This document shows positions 22,317 through 36,745 of a stretch of 64,000 nt of DNA, piece by piece (positions within the stretch are counted from its first letter, which is position 1; every line of letters starts with the position of its first letter). Under the pieces are notes generated by a model, which worked only from the letters and a program-made list of their open reading frames with translations, was not told the origin of the DNA and did not search any database. Source of the DNA: Thereva unica (taxonomy: Eukaryota; Arthropoda; Insecta; Diptera; Therevidae); NCBI GenBank assembly GCA_949987705.1, contig CATLJY010000261.1, positions 62,001 through 126,000 on the forward strand. Reading direction: 5' to 3'. The translations under genes were made by a program, and so were the position numbers.

Positions 22317-24539
22317 CTCAATTTCGATGAATTAAGTGAATTTAACTTATTTTCGATGTATTCGATGAATGTAACTTAATTTCGATGAATTAAGTGAATT
22401 TAACTTATTTTCGATGTATTCGATGAATATAACTTAATTTCGGTGAATTAAGTGAATTTAAGTTATTTTCGATGTATTCGATGTATGAAACTCAATTTCG
22501 ATGAATTAGTGAATTTAACTTATTTTCGATGTATTCGATGAATGTAACTTAATTTCGATGAATTAAGTGATTTCAAGTTATTTTCGATGTATTCGATGTA
22601 TGAAACTCAATTTCGATGAATTAAGTGAATTTAACTCATTTTCGATGTATTCGATGAATGTAACTCAATTTCGATGAATTAAGTGAATTGAACTTATTTT
22701 CGATGTATTCGATGAATGTAACTTAATTTCGATGAATTAAGTGATTTCAAGTTATTTTCGATGTATTCGATGAATGTAACTTAATTTCGATGAATTAAGT
22801 GAATTTAAGTTATTTTCGATGTATTCGATGTATGAAACTCAATTTCGATGAATTAAGTGAATTTATCTTATTTTCGATGTATTCGATGAATGTAACTTAA
22901 TTTCGATGAATTAAGTAATTTCAAGTTATTTTCGATGAATTCGATGAATGTAACTTGATTTCGATGAATTAAGTGAATTTAAGTTATTTTCGATGTATTC
23001 GATGTATGAAACTCAATTTCGATGAATTAAGTGAACTTAACTTATTTTCGATGTATTCGATGAATGTAACTTAATTTCGATGAATTAAGTGAATTGAGCT
23101 TATTTTCGATGTATTCGATGTATGAAGCTCAATTTCGATGAATTAAGTGAATTTAACTTATTTTCGATGTATTCGATGAATGTAACTTAATTTCGATGAA
23201 TTAAGTGAATTTAACTTATTTTCGATGTATTCGATGTATGAAACTCAATTTCGATGAATTAAGTGAATTTAACTTATTTTCGATGTATTCGATGAATGTA
23301 ACTTAATTTCGATGAATTAAGTGATTTCAAGTTATTTTCGATGTATTCGATGAATGTAACTTGATTTCGATGAATTAAGTGAATATAAGTTATTTTCGAT
23401 GTATTCGATGTATGAAACTCAATTTCGATGAATTAAGTGAATTTAACTTATTTTCGATGTATTCGATGTATGAAACTCAATTTCGATGAATTAAGTGAAT
23501 TTCAAGTTATTTTCGATGTATTCGATGTATGAAACTCAATTTCGATGAATTAAGTGAATTTAACTTATTTTCGATGTATTCGATGAATGTAACTCAATTT
23601 CGATGAATTAAGTGAATTGAACTTATTTTCGATGTATTCAATGAATGTAACTTAATTTCGATGAATTAAGTGATTTCAAGTTATTTTCGATGTATTCGAT
23701 GTATGAAACTCAATTTCGATGAATTAAGTGAATTTAACTTATTTTCGATGTATTCGATGAATGTAACTTAATTTCGATGAATTAAGTGAATTGAACTTAT
23801 TTTCGATGTATTCGATGTATGAAACTCAATTTCGATGAATTAAGTGAATTTAACTTATTTTCGATGTATTCGATGAATGTAACTTAATTTCGATGAATTA
23901 AGTGAATTTAACTTATTTTCGATGTATTCGATGAATGTAACTTAATTTCGATGAATTAAGTGAATTTAACTTATTTTCGATGTATGAAACTCAATTTCGA
24001 TGAATTAAGTGAATTTAACTTATTTTCGATGTATTCGATGAATGTAACTTAATTTCGATGAATTAAGTGAATTTAACTTATTTTCGATGTATGAAACTCA
24101 ATTTCGATGAATTAAGTGAATTTAACTTATTTTCGATGTATTCGATGTATGAAACTCAATTTCGATGAATTAAGTGAATTTAACTTATTTTCGATGTATT
24201 CGATGAATGTAACTTAATTTCGATGAATTAAGTGATTTCAAGTTATTTTCGATGTATTCAATGTATGAAACTCAATTTCGATGAATTAAGTGAATTTAAC
24301 TTATTTTCGATGTATTCGATGAATGTAACTTAATTTCGATGAATTAAGTGAATTTAACTTATTTTCGATGTATTCGATGAATATAACTTAATTTCGGTGA
24401 ATTAAGTGAATTTAAGTTATTTTCGATGTATTCGATGTATGAAACTCAATTTCGATGAATTAAGTGAATTTAACTTATTTTCGATGTATTCGATGAATGT
24501 AACTTAATTTCGATGAATTAAGTGAATTTAACTTATTTT
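22317..24539 (+). repeat. Family II and dimer block between 3.1-kb copies
   Basis: The first part continues the 13.4-14.9 kb homology (GAATATA variants, ACTCATTTTCG near 22,630, TATCTT 22,864, GAGCTT near 23,093). From about 23,352 it turns to GAATATAAG-type monomers and then plain dimers with short monomers near 23,990 and 24,090. There is a 1-bp deletion GAATTAGTG near 22,505. No non-satellite DNA was seen. Confidence 0.75.
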
Positions 24540-25910
24540 CGATGTATGAAACTCAATTTCGATGAATTAAGTGAATTTAACTTATTTTCGATGTATTCGA
24601 TGAATGTAACTTAATTTCGATGAATTAAGTGAATTTAACTTATTTTCGATGTATTCGATGAATGTAACTTAATTTCGATGAATTAAGTGATTTCAAGTTA
24701 TTTTCGATGTATTCGATGTATGAAACTCAATTTCGATGAATTAAGTGAATTTAACTTATTTTCGATGTATTCGATGAATGTAACTCAATTTCGATGAATT
24801 AAGTGAATTGAACTTATTTTCGATGTATTCAATGAATGTAACTTAATTTCGATGAATTAAGTGATTTCAAGTTATTTTCGATGTATTCGATGTATGAAAC
24901 TCAATTTCGATGAATTAAGTGAATTTAACTTATTTTCGATGTATTCGATGAATGTAACTTAATTTCGATGAATTAAGTGAATTTAACTTATTTTCGATGT
25001 ATTCGATGAATGTAACTTAATTTCGATGAATTAAGTGAATTTAACTTATTTTCGATGTATGAAACTCAATTTCGATGAATTAAGTGAATTTAACTTATTT
25101 TCGATGTATTCGATGAATGTAACTTAATTTCGATGAATTAAGTGATTTCAAGTTATTTTCGATGTATTCGATGTATGAAACTCAATTTCGGTGAATTAAG
25201 TGAATTTAACTTATTTTCGATGTATTCGATGAATGTAACTTAATTTCGATGAATTAAGTGAATTGAACTTATTTTCGATGTATTCGATGTATGAAACTCA
25301 ATTTCGATGAATTAAGTGAATTTAACTTATTTTCGATGTATTCGATGAATGTAACTTAATTTCGATGAATTAAGTGAATTTAACTTATTTTCGATGTATT
25401 CGATGTATGAAACTCAATTTCGATGAATTAAGTGAATTTAACTTATTTTCGATGTATTCGATGAATGTACCTTAATTTCGATGAATTAAGTGATTTCAAG
25501 TTATTTTCGATGTATTCAATGTATGAAACTCAATTTCGATGAATTAAGTGAATTTAACTTATTTTCGATGTATTCGATGAATGTAACTTAATTTCGATGA
25601 ATTAAGTGAATTGAACTTATTTTCGATGTATTCGATGAATGTAACTTAATTTCGATGAATTAAGTGATTTCAAGTTATTTTCGATGAATTCGATGTATGA
25701 AACTCAATTTCGATGAATTAAGTGAATTTAACTTATTTTCGATGTATTCGATGAATGTAACTCAATTTCGATGAATTAAGTGAATTTAACTTATTTTCGA
25801 TGTATTCGATGTATGAAACTCAATTTCGATGAATTAAGTGAATTTAACTTATTTTCGATGTATTCGATGAATGTAACTTAATTTCGATGAATTAAGTGAT
25901 TTCAAGTTAT
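24540..25910 (+). repeat. Partial third copy of the 3,144-bp block
   Basis: About 16,811-18,180 recurs here at an offset of 7,729 bp: CGG 17,460/25,189 and GTACCTTAA (CC at 17,741/25,470). The ATTCTATG variant found at 17,901 and 21,045 is absent; position 25,630 has ATTCGATG. So either that substitution arose after this copy split off, or it was reverted by conversion. The left border is a short monomer at 24,541, the right border a missing dimer near 25,915. Confidence 0.78.
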
Positions 25911-26116
25911 TTTCGATGTATTCAATGAATGTAACTTAATTTCGATGAATTAAGTGATTTCAAGTTATTTTCGATGTATTCGATGAATGTAACTTAATTT
26001 CGATGAATTAAGTGAATTGAACTTATTTTCGATGTATTCGATGAATGTAACTTAATTTCGATGAATTAAGTGATTTCAAGTTATTTTCGATGTATTCGAT
26101 GTATGAAACTCAATTT

Positions 26117-29100
26117 CGGTGAATTAAGTGAATTTAACTTATTTTCGATGTATTCGATGAATGTAACTTAATTTCGATGAATTAAGTGAATTGAACTTAT
26201 TTTCGATGTATTCGATGTATGAAACTCAATTTCGATGAATTAAGTGAATTTAACTTATTTTCGATGTATTCGATGAATGTAACTTAATTTCGATGAATTA
26301 AGTGATTTCAAGTTATTTTCGATGTATTCAATGTATGAAACTCAATTTCGATGAATTAAGTGAATTTAACTTATTTTCGATGTATTCGATGAATGTAACT
26401 TAATTTCGATGAATTAAGTGAATTTAACTTATTTTCGATGTATTCGATGAATATAACTTAATTTCGGTGAATTAAGTGAATTTAAGTTATTTTCGATGTA
26501 TTCGATGTATGAAACTCAATTTCGATGAATTAAGTGAATTTAACTTATTTTCGATGTATTCGATGAATGTAACTTAATTTCGATGAATTAAGTGATTTCA
26601 AGTTATTTTCGATGTATTCGATGTATGAAACTCAATTTCGATGAATTAAGTGAATTTAACTTATTTTCGATGTATTCGATGAATGTAACTCAATTTCGAT
26701 GAATTAAGTGAATTTAACTAATTTTCGATGTATTCGATGAATGTAACTTGATTTCGATGAATTAAGTGAATTTAAGTTATTTTCGATGTATTCGATGTAT
26801 GAAACTCAATTTCGATGAATTAAGTGAATTTAACTTATTTTCGATGTATTCGATGAATGTAACTCAATTTCGATGAATTAAGTGAATTTAAGTTATTTTC
26901 GATGTATTCGATGTATGAAACTAAATTTCGATGAATTAAGTGAATTTAACTTATTTTCAATGTATTCGATGAATGTAACTTAATTTCGATGAATTAAGTG
27001 ATTTCAAGTTATTTTCGATGAATTCGATAAATGTAACTTGATTTCGATGAATTAAGTGAATTTAAGTTATTTTCGATGTATGAAACTCAATTTCGATGAA
27101 TTAAGTGAATTTAACTTATTTTCGATGTATTCGATGAATGTAACTTAATTTCGATGAATTAAGTGATTTCAAGTTATTTTCGATGTATTCGATGTATGAA
27201 ACTCAATTTCGGTGAATTAAGTGAATTTAACTTATTTTCGATGTATTCGATGAATGTAACTTAATTTCGATGAATTAAGTGAATTGAACTTATTTTCGAT
27301 GTATTCGATGTATGAAACTCAATTTCGATGAATTAAGTGAATTTAACTTATTTTCGATGTATTCGATGAATGTAACTTAATTTCGATGAATTAAGTGAAT
27401 TTAACTTATTTTCGATGTATTCGATGTATGAAACTCAATTTCGATGAATTAAGTGAATTTAACTTATTTTCGATGTATTCGATGAATGTAACTTAATTTC
27501 GATGAATTAAGTGATTTCAAGTTATTTTCGATGTATTCAATGTATGAAACTCAATTTCGATGAATTAAGTGAATTTAACTTATTTTCGATGTATTCGATG
27601 AATGTAACTTAATTTCGATGAATTAAGTGAATTTAACTTATTTTCGATGTATTCGATGAATATAACTTAATTTCGGTGAATTAAGTGAATTTAAGTTATT
27701 TTCGATGTATTCGATGTATGAAACTCAATTTCGATGAATTAAGTGAATTTAACTTATTTTCGATGTATTCGATGAATGTAACTTAATTTCGATGAATTAA
27801 GTGATTTCAAGTTATTTTCGATGTATTCGATGTATGAAACTCAATTTCGATGAATTAAGTGAATTTAACTTATTTTCGATGTATTCGATGAATGTAACTC
27901 AATTTCGATGAATTAAGTGAATTTAACTTATTTTCGATGTATTCGATGAATGTAACTTGATTTCGATGAATTAAGTGAATTTAAGTTATTTTCGATGTAT
28001 TCGATGTATGAAACTCAATTTCGATGAATTAAGTGAATTTAACTTATTTTCGATGTATTCGATGAATGTAACTCAATTTCGATGAATTAAGTGAATTTAA
28101 GTTATTTTCGATGTATTCGATGTATGAAACTAAATTTCGATGAATTAAGTGAATTTAACTTATTTTCAATGTATTCGATGAATGTAACTTAATTTCGATG
28201 AATTAAGTGATTTCAAGTTATTTTCGATGAATTCGATAAATGTAACTTGATTTCGATGAATTAAGTGAATTTAAGTTATTTTCGATGTATGAAACTCAAT
28301 TTCGATGAATTAAGTGAATTTAACTTATTTTCGATGTATTCGATGAATATAACTTAATTTCGGTGAATTAAGTGAATTTAAGTTATTTTCGATGTATTCG
28401 ATGTATGAAACTCAATTTCGATGAATTAAGTGAATTTAACTTATTTTCGATGTACTCGATGAATGTAACTTAATTTCGATGAATTAAGTGATTTCAAGTT
28501 ATTTTCGATGTATTCGATGTATGAAACTCAATTTCGATGAATTAAGTGAATTTAACTTATTTTCGATGTATTCGATGAATGTAACTCAATTTCGATGAAT
28601 TAAGTGAATTGAACTTATTTTCGATGTATTCGATGAATGTAACTTAATTTCGATGAATTAAGTGATTTCAAGTTATTTTCGATGAATTCGATGAATGTAA
28701 CTTGATTTCGATGAATTAAGTGAATATAAGTTATTTTCGATGTATTCGATGTATGAAACTCAATTTCGATGAATTAAGTGAATTTAACTTATTTTCGATG
28801 TATTCGATGTATGAAACTCAATTTCGATGAATTAAGTGATTTCAAGTTATTTTCGATGTATTCGATGAATGTAACTTAATTTCGATGAATTAAGTGAATT
28901 TCAAGTTATTTTCGATGTATTCGATGTATGAAACTCAATTTCGATGAATTAAGTGAATTTAACTTATTTTCGATGTATTCGATGAATGTAACTCAATTTC
29001 GATGAATTAAGTGAATTGAACTTATTTTCGATGTATTCAATGAATGTAACTTAATTTCGATGAATTAAGTGATTTCAAGTTATTTTCGATGTATTCGATG

Positions 29101-32100
29101 TATGAAACTCAATTTCGATGAATTAAGTGAATTTAACTTATTTTCGATGTATTCGATGAATGTAACTTAATTTCGATGAATTAAGTGAATTGAACTTATT
29201 TTCGATGTATTCGATGTATGAAACTCAATTTCGATGAATTAAGTGAATTTAACTTATTTTCGATGTATTCGATGAATGTAACTTAATTTCGATGAATTAA
29301 GTGAATTTAACTTATTTTCGATGTATTCGATGAATGTAACTTAATTTCGATGAATTAAGTGAATTTAACTTATTTTCGATGTATGAAACTCAATTTCGAT
29401 GAATTAAGTGAATTTAACTTATTTTCGATGTATTCGATGAATGTAACTTAATTTCGATGAATTAAGTGAATTTAACTTATTTTCGATGTATGAAACTCAA
29501 TTTCGATGAATTAAGTGAATTTAACTTATTTTCGATGTATTCGATGAATGTAACTTAATTTCGATGAATTAAGTGATTTCAAGTTATTTTCGATGTATTC
29601 GATGTATGAAACTCAATTTCGGTGAATTAAGTGAATTTAACTTATTTTCGATGTATTCGATGAATGTAACTTAATTTCGATGAATTAAGTGAATTGAACT
29701 TATTTTCGATGTATTCGATGTATGAAACTCAATTTCGATGAATTAAGTGAATTTAACTTATTTTCGATGTATTCGATGAATGTAACTTAATTTCGATGAA
29801 TTAAGTGAATTTAACTTATTTTCGATGTATTCGATGTATGAAACTCAATTTCGATGAATTAAGTGAATTTAACTTATTTTCGATGTATTCGATGAATGTA
29901 ACTTAATTTCGATGAATTAAGTGATTTCAAGTTATTTTCGATGTATTCAATGTATGAAACTCAATTTCGATGAATTAAGTGAATTTAACTTATTTTCGAT
30001 GTATTCGATGAATGTAACTTAATTTCGATGAATTAAGTGAATTTAACTTATTTTCGATGTATTCGATGAATATAACTTAATTTCGGTGAATTAAGTGAAT
30101 TTAAGTTATTTTCGATGTATTCGATGTATGAAACTCAATTTCGATGAATTAAGTGAATTTAACTTATTTTCGATGTATTCGATGAATGTAACTTAATTTC
30201 GATGAATTAAGTGATTTCAAGTTATTTTCGATGTATTCGATGTATGAAACTCAATTTCGATGAATTAAGTGAATTTAACTTATTTTCGATGTATTCGATG
30301 AATGTAACTCAATTTCGATGAATTAAGTGAATTTAACTTATTTTCGATGTATTCGATGTATGAAACTCAATTTCGATGAATTAAGTGAATTTAACTTATT
30401 TTCGATGTACTCGATGAATGTAACTTAATTTCGATGAATTAAGTGATTTCAAGTTATTTTCGATGTATTCGATGTATGAAACTCAATTTCGATGAATTAA
30501 GTGAATTTAACTTATTTTCGATGTATTCGATGAATGTAACTTAATTTCGATGAATTAAGTGATTTCAAGTTATTTTCGATGTATTCGATGAATGTAACTT
30601 AATTTCGATGAATTAAGTGAATTTCAAGTTATTTTCGATGTATTCGATGTATGAAACTCAATTTCGATGAATTAAGTGAATTTAACTTATTTTCGATGTA
30701 TTCAATGAATGTAACTTAATTTCGATGAATTAAGTGATTTCAAGTTATTTTCGATGTATTCGATGAATGTAACTTAATTTCGATGAATTAAGTGAATTTA
30801 ACTTATTTTCGATGTATGAAACTCAATTTCGATGAGTGAATTTAACTTATTTTCGATGTATTCGATGAATGTAACTTAATTTCGATGAATTAAGTGATTT
30901 CAAGTTATTTTCGATGTATTCGATGTATGAAACTCAATTTCGGTGAATTAAGTGAATTTAACTTATTTTCGATGTATTCGATGAATGTAACTTAATTTCG
31001 ATGAATTAAGTGAATTGAACTTATTTTCGATGTATTCGATGTATGAAACTCAATTTCGATGAATTAAGTGAATTTAACTTATTTTCGATGTATTCGATGA
31101 ATGTAACTTAATTTCGATGAATTAAGTGAATTTAACTTATTTTCGATGTATTCGATGTATGAAACTCAATTTCGATGAATTAAGTGAATTTAACTTATTT
31201 TCGATGTATTCGATGAATGTAACTTAATTTCGATGAATTAAGTGATTTCAAGTTATTTTCGATGTATTCAATGTATGAAACTCAATTTCGATGAATTAAG
31301 TGAATTTAACTTATTTTCGATGTATTCGATGAATGTAACTTAATTTCGATGAATTAAGTGAATTTAACTTATTTTCGATGTATTCGATGAATATAACTTA
31401 ATTTCGGTGAATTAAGTGAATTTAAGTTATTTTCGATGTATTCGATGTATGAAACTCAATTTCGATGAATTAAGTGAATTTAACTTATTTTCGATGTATT
31501 CGATGAATGTAACTTAATTTCGATGAATTAAGTGATTTCAAGTTATTTTCGATGTATTCGATGTATGAAACTCAATTTCGATGAATTAAGTGAATTTAAC
31601 TTATTTTCGATGTATTCGATGAATGTAACTCAATTTCGATGAATTAAGTGAATTTAACTTATTTTCGATGTATTCGATGAATGTAACTTGATTTCGATGA
31701 ATTAAGTGAATTTAAGTTATTTTCGATGTATTCGATGTATGAAACTCAATTTCGATGAATTAAGTGAATTTAACTTATTTTCGATGTATTCGATGAATGT
31801 AACTCAATTTCGATGAATTAAGTGAATTTAAGTTATTTTCGATGTATTCGATGTATGAAACTAAATTTCGATGAATTAAGTGAATTTAACTTATTTTCAA
31901 TGTATTCGATGAATGTAACTTAATTTCGATGAATTAAGTGATTTCAAGTTATTTTCGATGAATTCGATAAATGTAACTTGATTTCGATGAATTAAGTGAA
32001 TTTAAGTTATTTTCGATGTATGAAACTCAATTTCGATGAATTAAGTGAATTTAACTTATTTTCGATGTATTCGATGAATGTAACTTAATTTCGATGAATT

Positions 32101-35100
32101 AAGTGATTTCAAGTTATTTTCGATGTATTCGATGTATGAAACTCAATTTCGGTGAATTAAGTGAATTTAACTTATTTTCGATGTATTCGATGAATGTAAC
32201 TTAATTTCGATGAATTAAGTGAATTGAACTTATTTTCGATGTATTCGATGTATGAAACTCAATTTCGATGAATTAAGTGAATTTAACTTATTTTCGATGT
32301 ATTCGATGAATGTAACTTAATTTCGATGAATTAAGTGAATTTAACTTATTTTCGATGTATTCGATGTATGAAACTCAATTTCGATGAATTAAGTGAATTT
32401 AACTTATTTTCGATGTATTCGATGAATGTAACTTAATTTCGATGAATTAAGTGATTTCAAGTTATTTTCGATGTATTCAATGTATGAAACTCAATTTCGA
32501 CGAATTAAGTGAATTTAACTTATTTTCGATGTATTCGATGAATGTAACTTAATTTCGATGAATTAAGTGAATTTAACTTATTTTCGATGTATTCGATGAA
32601 TATAACTTAATTTCGGTGAATTAAGTGAATTTAAGTTATTTTCGATGTATTCGATGTATGAAACTCAATTTCGATGAATTAAGTGAATTTAACTTATTTT
32701 CGATGTATTCGATGAATGTAACTTAATTTCGATGAATTAAGTGATTTCAAGTTATTTTCGATGTATTCGATGTATGAAACTCAATTTCGATGAATTAAGT
32801 GAATTTAACTTATTTTCGATGTATTCGATGAATGTAACTCAATTTCGATGAATTAAGTGAATTTAACTTATTTTCGATGTATTCGATGAATGTAACTTGA
32901 TTTCGATGAATTAAGTGAATTTAAGTTATTTTCGATGTATTCGATGTATGAAACTCAATTTCGATGAATTAAGTGAATTTAACTTATTTTCGATGTATTC
33001 GATGAATGTAACTCAATTTCGATGAATTAAGTGAATTTAAGTTATTTTCGATGTATTCGATGTATGAAACTAAATTTCGATGAATTAAGTGAATTTAACT
33101 TATTTTCAATGTATTCGATGAATGTAACTTAATTTCGATGAATTAAGTGATTTCAAGTTATTTTCGATGAATTCGATAAATGTAACTTGATTTCGATGAA
33201 TTAAGTGAATTTAAGTTATTTTCGATGTATGAAACTCAATTTCGATGAATTAAGTGAATTTAACTTATTTTCGATGTATTCGATGAATATAACTTAATTT
33301 CGGTGAATTAAGTGAATTTAAGTTATTTTCGATGTATTCGATGTATGAAACTCAATTTCGATGAATTAAGTGAATTTAACTTATTTTCGATGTATTCGAT
33401 GAATGTAACTTAATTTCGATGAATTAAGTGATTTCAAGTTATTTTCGATGTATTCGATGTATGAAACTCAATTTCGATGAATTAAGTGAATTTAACTTAT
33501 TTTCGATGTATTCGATGAATGTAACTCAATTTCGATGAATTAAGTGAATTTAACTTATTTTCGATGTATTCGATGTATGAAACTCAATTTCGATGAATTA
33601 AGTGAATTTAACTTATTTTCGATGTACTCGATGAATGTAACTTAATTTCGATGAATTAAGTGATTTCAAGTTATTTTCGATGTATTCGATGTATGAAACT
33701 CAATTTCGATGAATTAAGTGAATTTAACTTATTTTCGATGTATTCGATGAATGTAACTTAATTTCGATGAATTTTCGATGTATTCGATGAATGTAACTTA
33801 ATTTCGATGAATTAAGTGAATTTCAAGTTATTTTCGATGTATTCGATGTATGAAACTCAATTTCGATGAATTAAGTGAATTTAACTTATTTTCGATGTAT
33901 TCAATGAATGTAACTTAATTTCGATGAATTAAGTGATTTCAAGTTATTTTCGATGTATTCGATGAATGTAACTTAATTTCGATGAATTAAGTGAATTTAA
34001 CTTATTTTCGATGTATGAAACTCAATTTCGATGAGTGAATTTAACTTATTTTCGATGTATTCGATGAATGTAACTTAATTTCGATGAATTAAGTGATTTC
34101 AAGTTATTTTCGATGTATTCGATGTATGAAACTCAATTTCGGTGAATTAAGTGAATTTAACTTATTTTCGATGTATTCGATGAATGTAACTTAATTTCGA
34201 TGAATTAAGTGAATTGAACTTATTTTCGATGTATTCGATGTATGAAACTCAATTTCGATGAATTAAGTGAATTTAACTTATTTTCGATGTATTCGATGAA
34301 TGTAACTTAATTTCGATGAATTAAGTGAATTTAACTTATTTTCGATGTATTCGATGTATGAAACTCAATTTCGATGAATTAAGTGAATTTAACTTATTTT
34401 CGATGTATTCGATGAATGTAACTTAATTTCGATGAATTAAGTGATTTCAAGTTATTTTCGATGTATTCAATGTATGAAACTCAATTTCGATGAATTAAGT
34501 GAATTTAACTTATTTTCGATGTATTCGATGAATGTAACTTAATTTCGATGAATTAAGTGAATTTAACTTATTTTCGATGTATTCGATGAATATAACTTAA
34601 TTTCGGTGAATTAAGTGAATTTAAGTTATTTTCGATGTATTCGATGTATGAAACTCAATTTCGATGAATTAAGTGAATTTAACTTATTTTCGATGTATTC
34701 GATGAATGTAACTTAATTTCGATGAATTAAGTGATTTCAAGTTATTTTCGATGTATTCGATGTATGAAACTCAATTTCGATGAATTAAGTGAATTTAACT
34801 TATTTTCGATGTATTCGATGAATGTAACTCAATTTCGATGAATTAAGTGAATTTAACTTATTTTCGATGTATTCGATGAATGTAACTTGATTTCGATGAA
34901 TTAAGTGAATTTAAGTTATTTTCGATGTATTCGATGTATGAAACTCAATTTCGATGAATTAAGTGAATTTAACTTATTTTCGATGTATTCGATGAATGTA
35001 ACTCAATTTCGATGAATTAAGTGAATTTAAGTTATTTTCGATGTATTCGATGTATGAAACTAAATTTCGATGAATTAAGTGAACTTAACTTATTTTCAAT

Positions 35101-36264
35101 GTATTCGATGAATGTAACTTAATTTCGATGAATTAAGTGATTTCAAGTTATTTTCGATGAATTCGATAAATGTAACTTGATTTCGATGAATTAAGTGAAT
35201 TTAAGTTATTTTCGATGTATGAAACTCAATTTCGATGAATTAAGTGAATTTAACTTATTTTCGATGTATTCGATGAATGTAACTTAATTTCGATGAATTA
35301 AGTGATTTCAAGTTATTTTCGATGTATTCGATGTATGAAACTCAATTTCGGTGAATTAAGTGAATTTAACTTATTTTCGATGTATTCGATGAATGTAACT
35401 TAATTTCGATGAATTAAGTGAATTGAACTTATTTTCGATGTATTCGATGTATGAAACTCAATTTCGATGAATTAAGTGAATTTAACTTATTTTCGATGTA
35501 TTCGATGAATGTAACTTAATTTCGATGAATTAAGTGAATTTAACTTATTTTCGATGTATTCGATGTATGAAACTCAATTTCGATGAATTAAGTGAATTTA
35601 ACTTATTTTCGATGTATTCGATGAATGTAACTTAATTTCGATGAATTAAGTGATTTCAAGTTATTTTCGATGTATTCAATGTATGAAACTCAATTTCGAT
35701 GAATTAAGTGAATTTAACTTATTTTCGATGTATTCGATGAATGTAACTTAATTTCGATGAATTAAGTGAATTTAACTTATTTTCGATGTATTCGATGAAT
35801 ATAACTTAATTTCGGTGAATTAAGTGAATTTAAGTTATTTTCGATGTATTCGATGTATGAAACTCAATTTCGATGAATTAAGTGAATTTAACTTATTTTC
35901 GATGTATTCGATGAATGTAACTTAATTTCGATGAATTAAGTGATTTCAAGTTATTTTCGATGTATTCGATGTATGAAACTCAATTTCGATGAATTAAGTG
36001 AATTTAACTTATTTTCGATGTATTCGATGAATGTAACTCAATTTCGATGAATTAAGTGAATTTAACTTATTTTCGATGTATTCGATGAATGTAACTTGAT
36101 TTCGATGAATTAAGTGAATTTAAGTTATTTTCGATGTATTCGATGTATGAAACTCAATTTCGATGAATTAAGTGAATTTAACTTATTTTCGATGTATTCG
36201 ATGAATGTAACTCAATTTCGATGAATTAAGTGAATTTAAGTTATTTTCGATGTATTCGATGTAT
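26117..36264 (+). repeat. 1,209-bp HOR (21 monomers, one of them short), in pairs
   Basis: Consecutive CGG or CTAAAT anchors lie 1,209 bp apart at three places: CTAAAT 26,916/28,125; 31,856/33,065; 35,055/36,264; and CGG 30,941/32,150; 34,140/35,349. The pair 26,117/27,210 is 1,093 bp apart because one 116-bp dimer is missing after the GAATTGAAC monomer. 1,209 equals 21 x 58 minus 9, i.e. 21 monomers including one 49-bp form. The CGG-to-CTAAAT distance is 915 bp in every copy, as in the first family I block. Confidence 0.85.
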
Positions 36265-36745
36265 GAAACTAAATTTCGATGAATTAAGTGAATTTAACTT
36301 ATTTTCAATGTATTCGATGAATGTAACTTAATTTCGATGAATTAAGTGATTTCAAGTTATTTTCGATGAATTCGATAAATGTAACTTGATTTCGATGAAT
36401 TAAGTGAATTTAAGTTATTTTCGATGTATGAAACTCAATTTCGATGAATTAAGTGAATTTAACTTATTTTCGATGTATTCGATGAATATAACTTAATTTC
36501 GGTGAATTAAGTGAATTTAAGTTATTTTCGATGTATTCGATGTATGAAACTCAATTTCGATGAATTAAGTGAATTTAACTTATTTTCGATGTACTCGATG
36601 AATGTAACTTAATTTCGATGAATTAAGTGATTTCAAGTTATTTTCGATGTATTCGATGTATGAAACTCAATTTCGATGAATTAAGTGAATTTAACTTATT
36701 TTCGATGTATTCGATGAATGTAACTCAATTTCGATGAATTAAGTG
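30060..36745 (+). repeat. About 3.2-kb tandem HOR, two copies
   Basis: Copy 1 from about 30,060 and copy 2 from about 33,277 share GAATATA (30,068/33,285) and GTACTC (30,407/33,624) at offset 3,217. They then share GAATTTCAAG (30,619/33,818), TATTCAATG (30,699/33,898), the private GATGAGTGAA 5-bp deletion (30,831/34,030), CGG (30,941/34,140) and CTAAAT (31,856/35,055; 33,065/36,264) at offset 3,199. The 18-bp change in offset is a private deletion in copy 2 near 33,772. The shared 5-bp deletion shows that one copy derives from the other. Confidence 0.85.
33766..33780 (+). repeat. 18-bp deletion within a monomer
   Basis: GATGAATTTTCGATGTATTC replaces the form in which AAGTGATTTCAAGTTATT lies between GAATT and TTCG. 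The homologous place in the neighbouring 3.2-kb copy (about 30,549-30,575) is intact, so the lesion postdates that tandem duplication. Confidence 0.85.

Larger units (their letters stand above)
13440..23352 (+). repeat. Family II block repeated at 8,493-bp offset
   Basis: About 13,440-14,860 recurs at about 21,934-23,352. Anchors: CGAAGAATT (13,599/22,093), CAACTTCG (13,651/22,145), TATCTT (14,371/22,864), AGTAATTTCAAG (14,421/22,914) and GTGAACTTA (14,539/23,031). The offset drops from 8,494 to 8,492 through 1-bp indels, including the inserted A at about 14,442. A third partial copy sits at about 44,802-45,308 (TATCTT 44,966; AGTAATTTC 45,016; GAACTT 45,135), 22,102 bp after the second. Confidence 0.8.
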
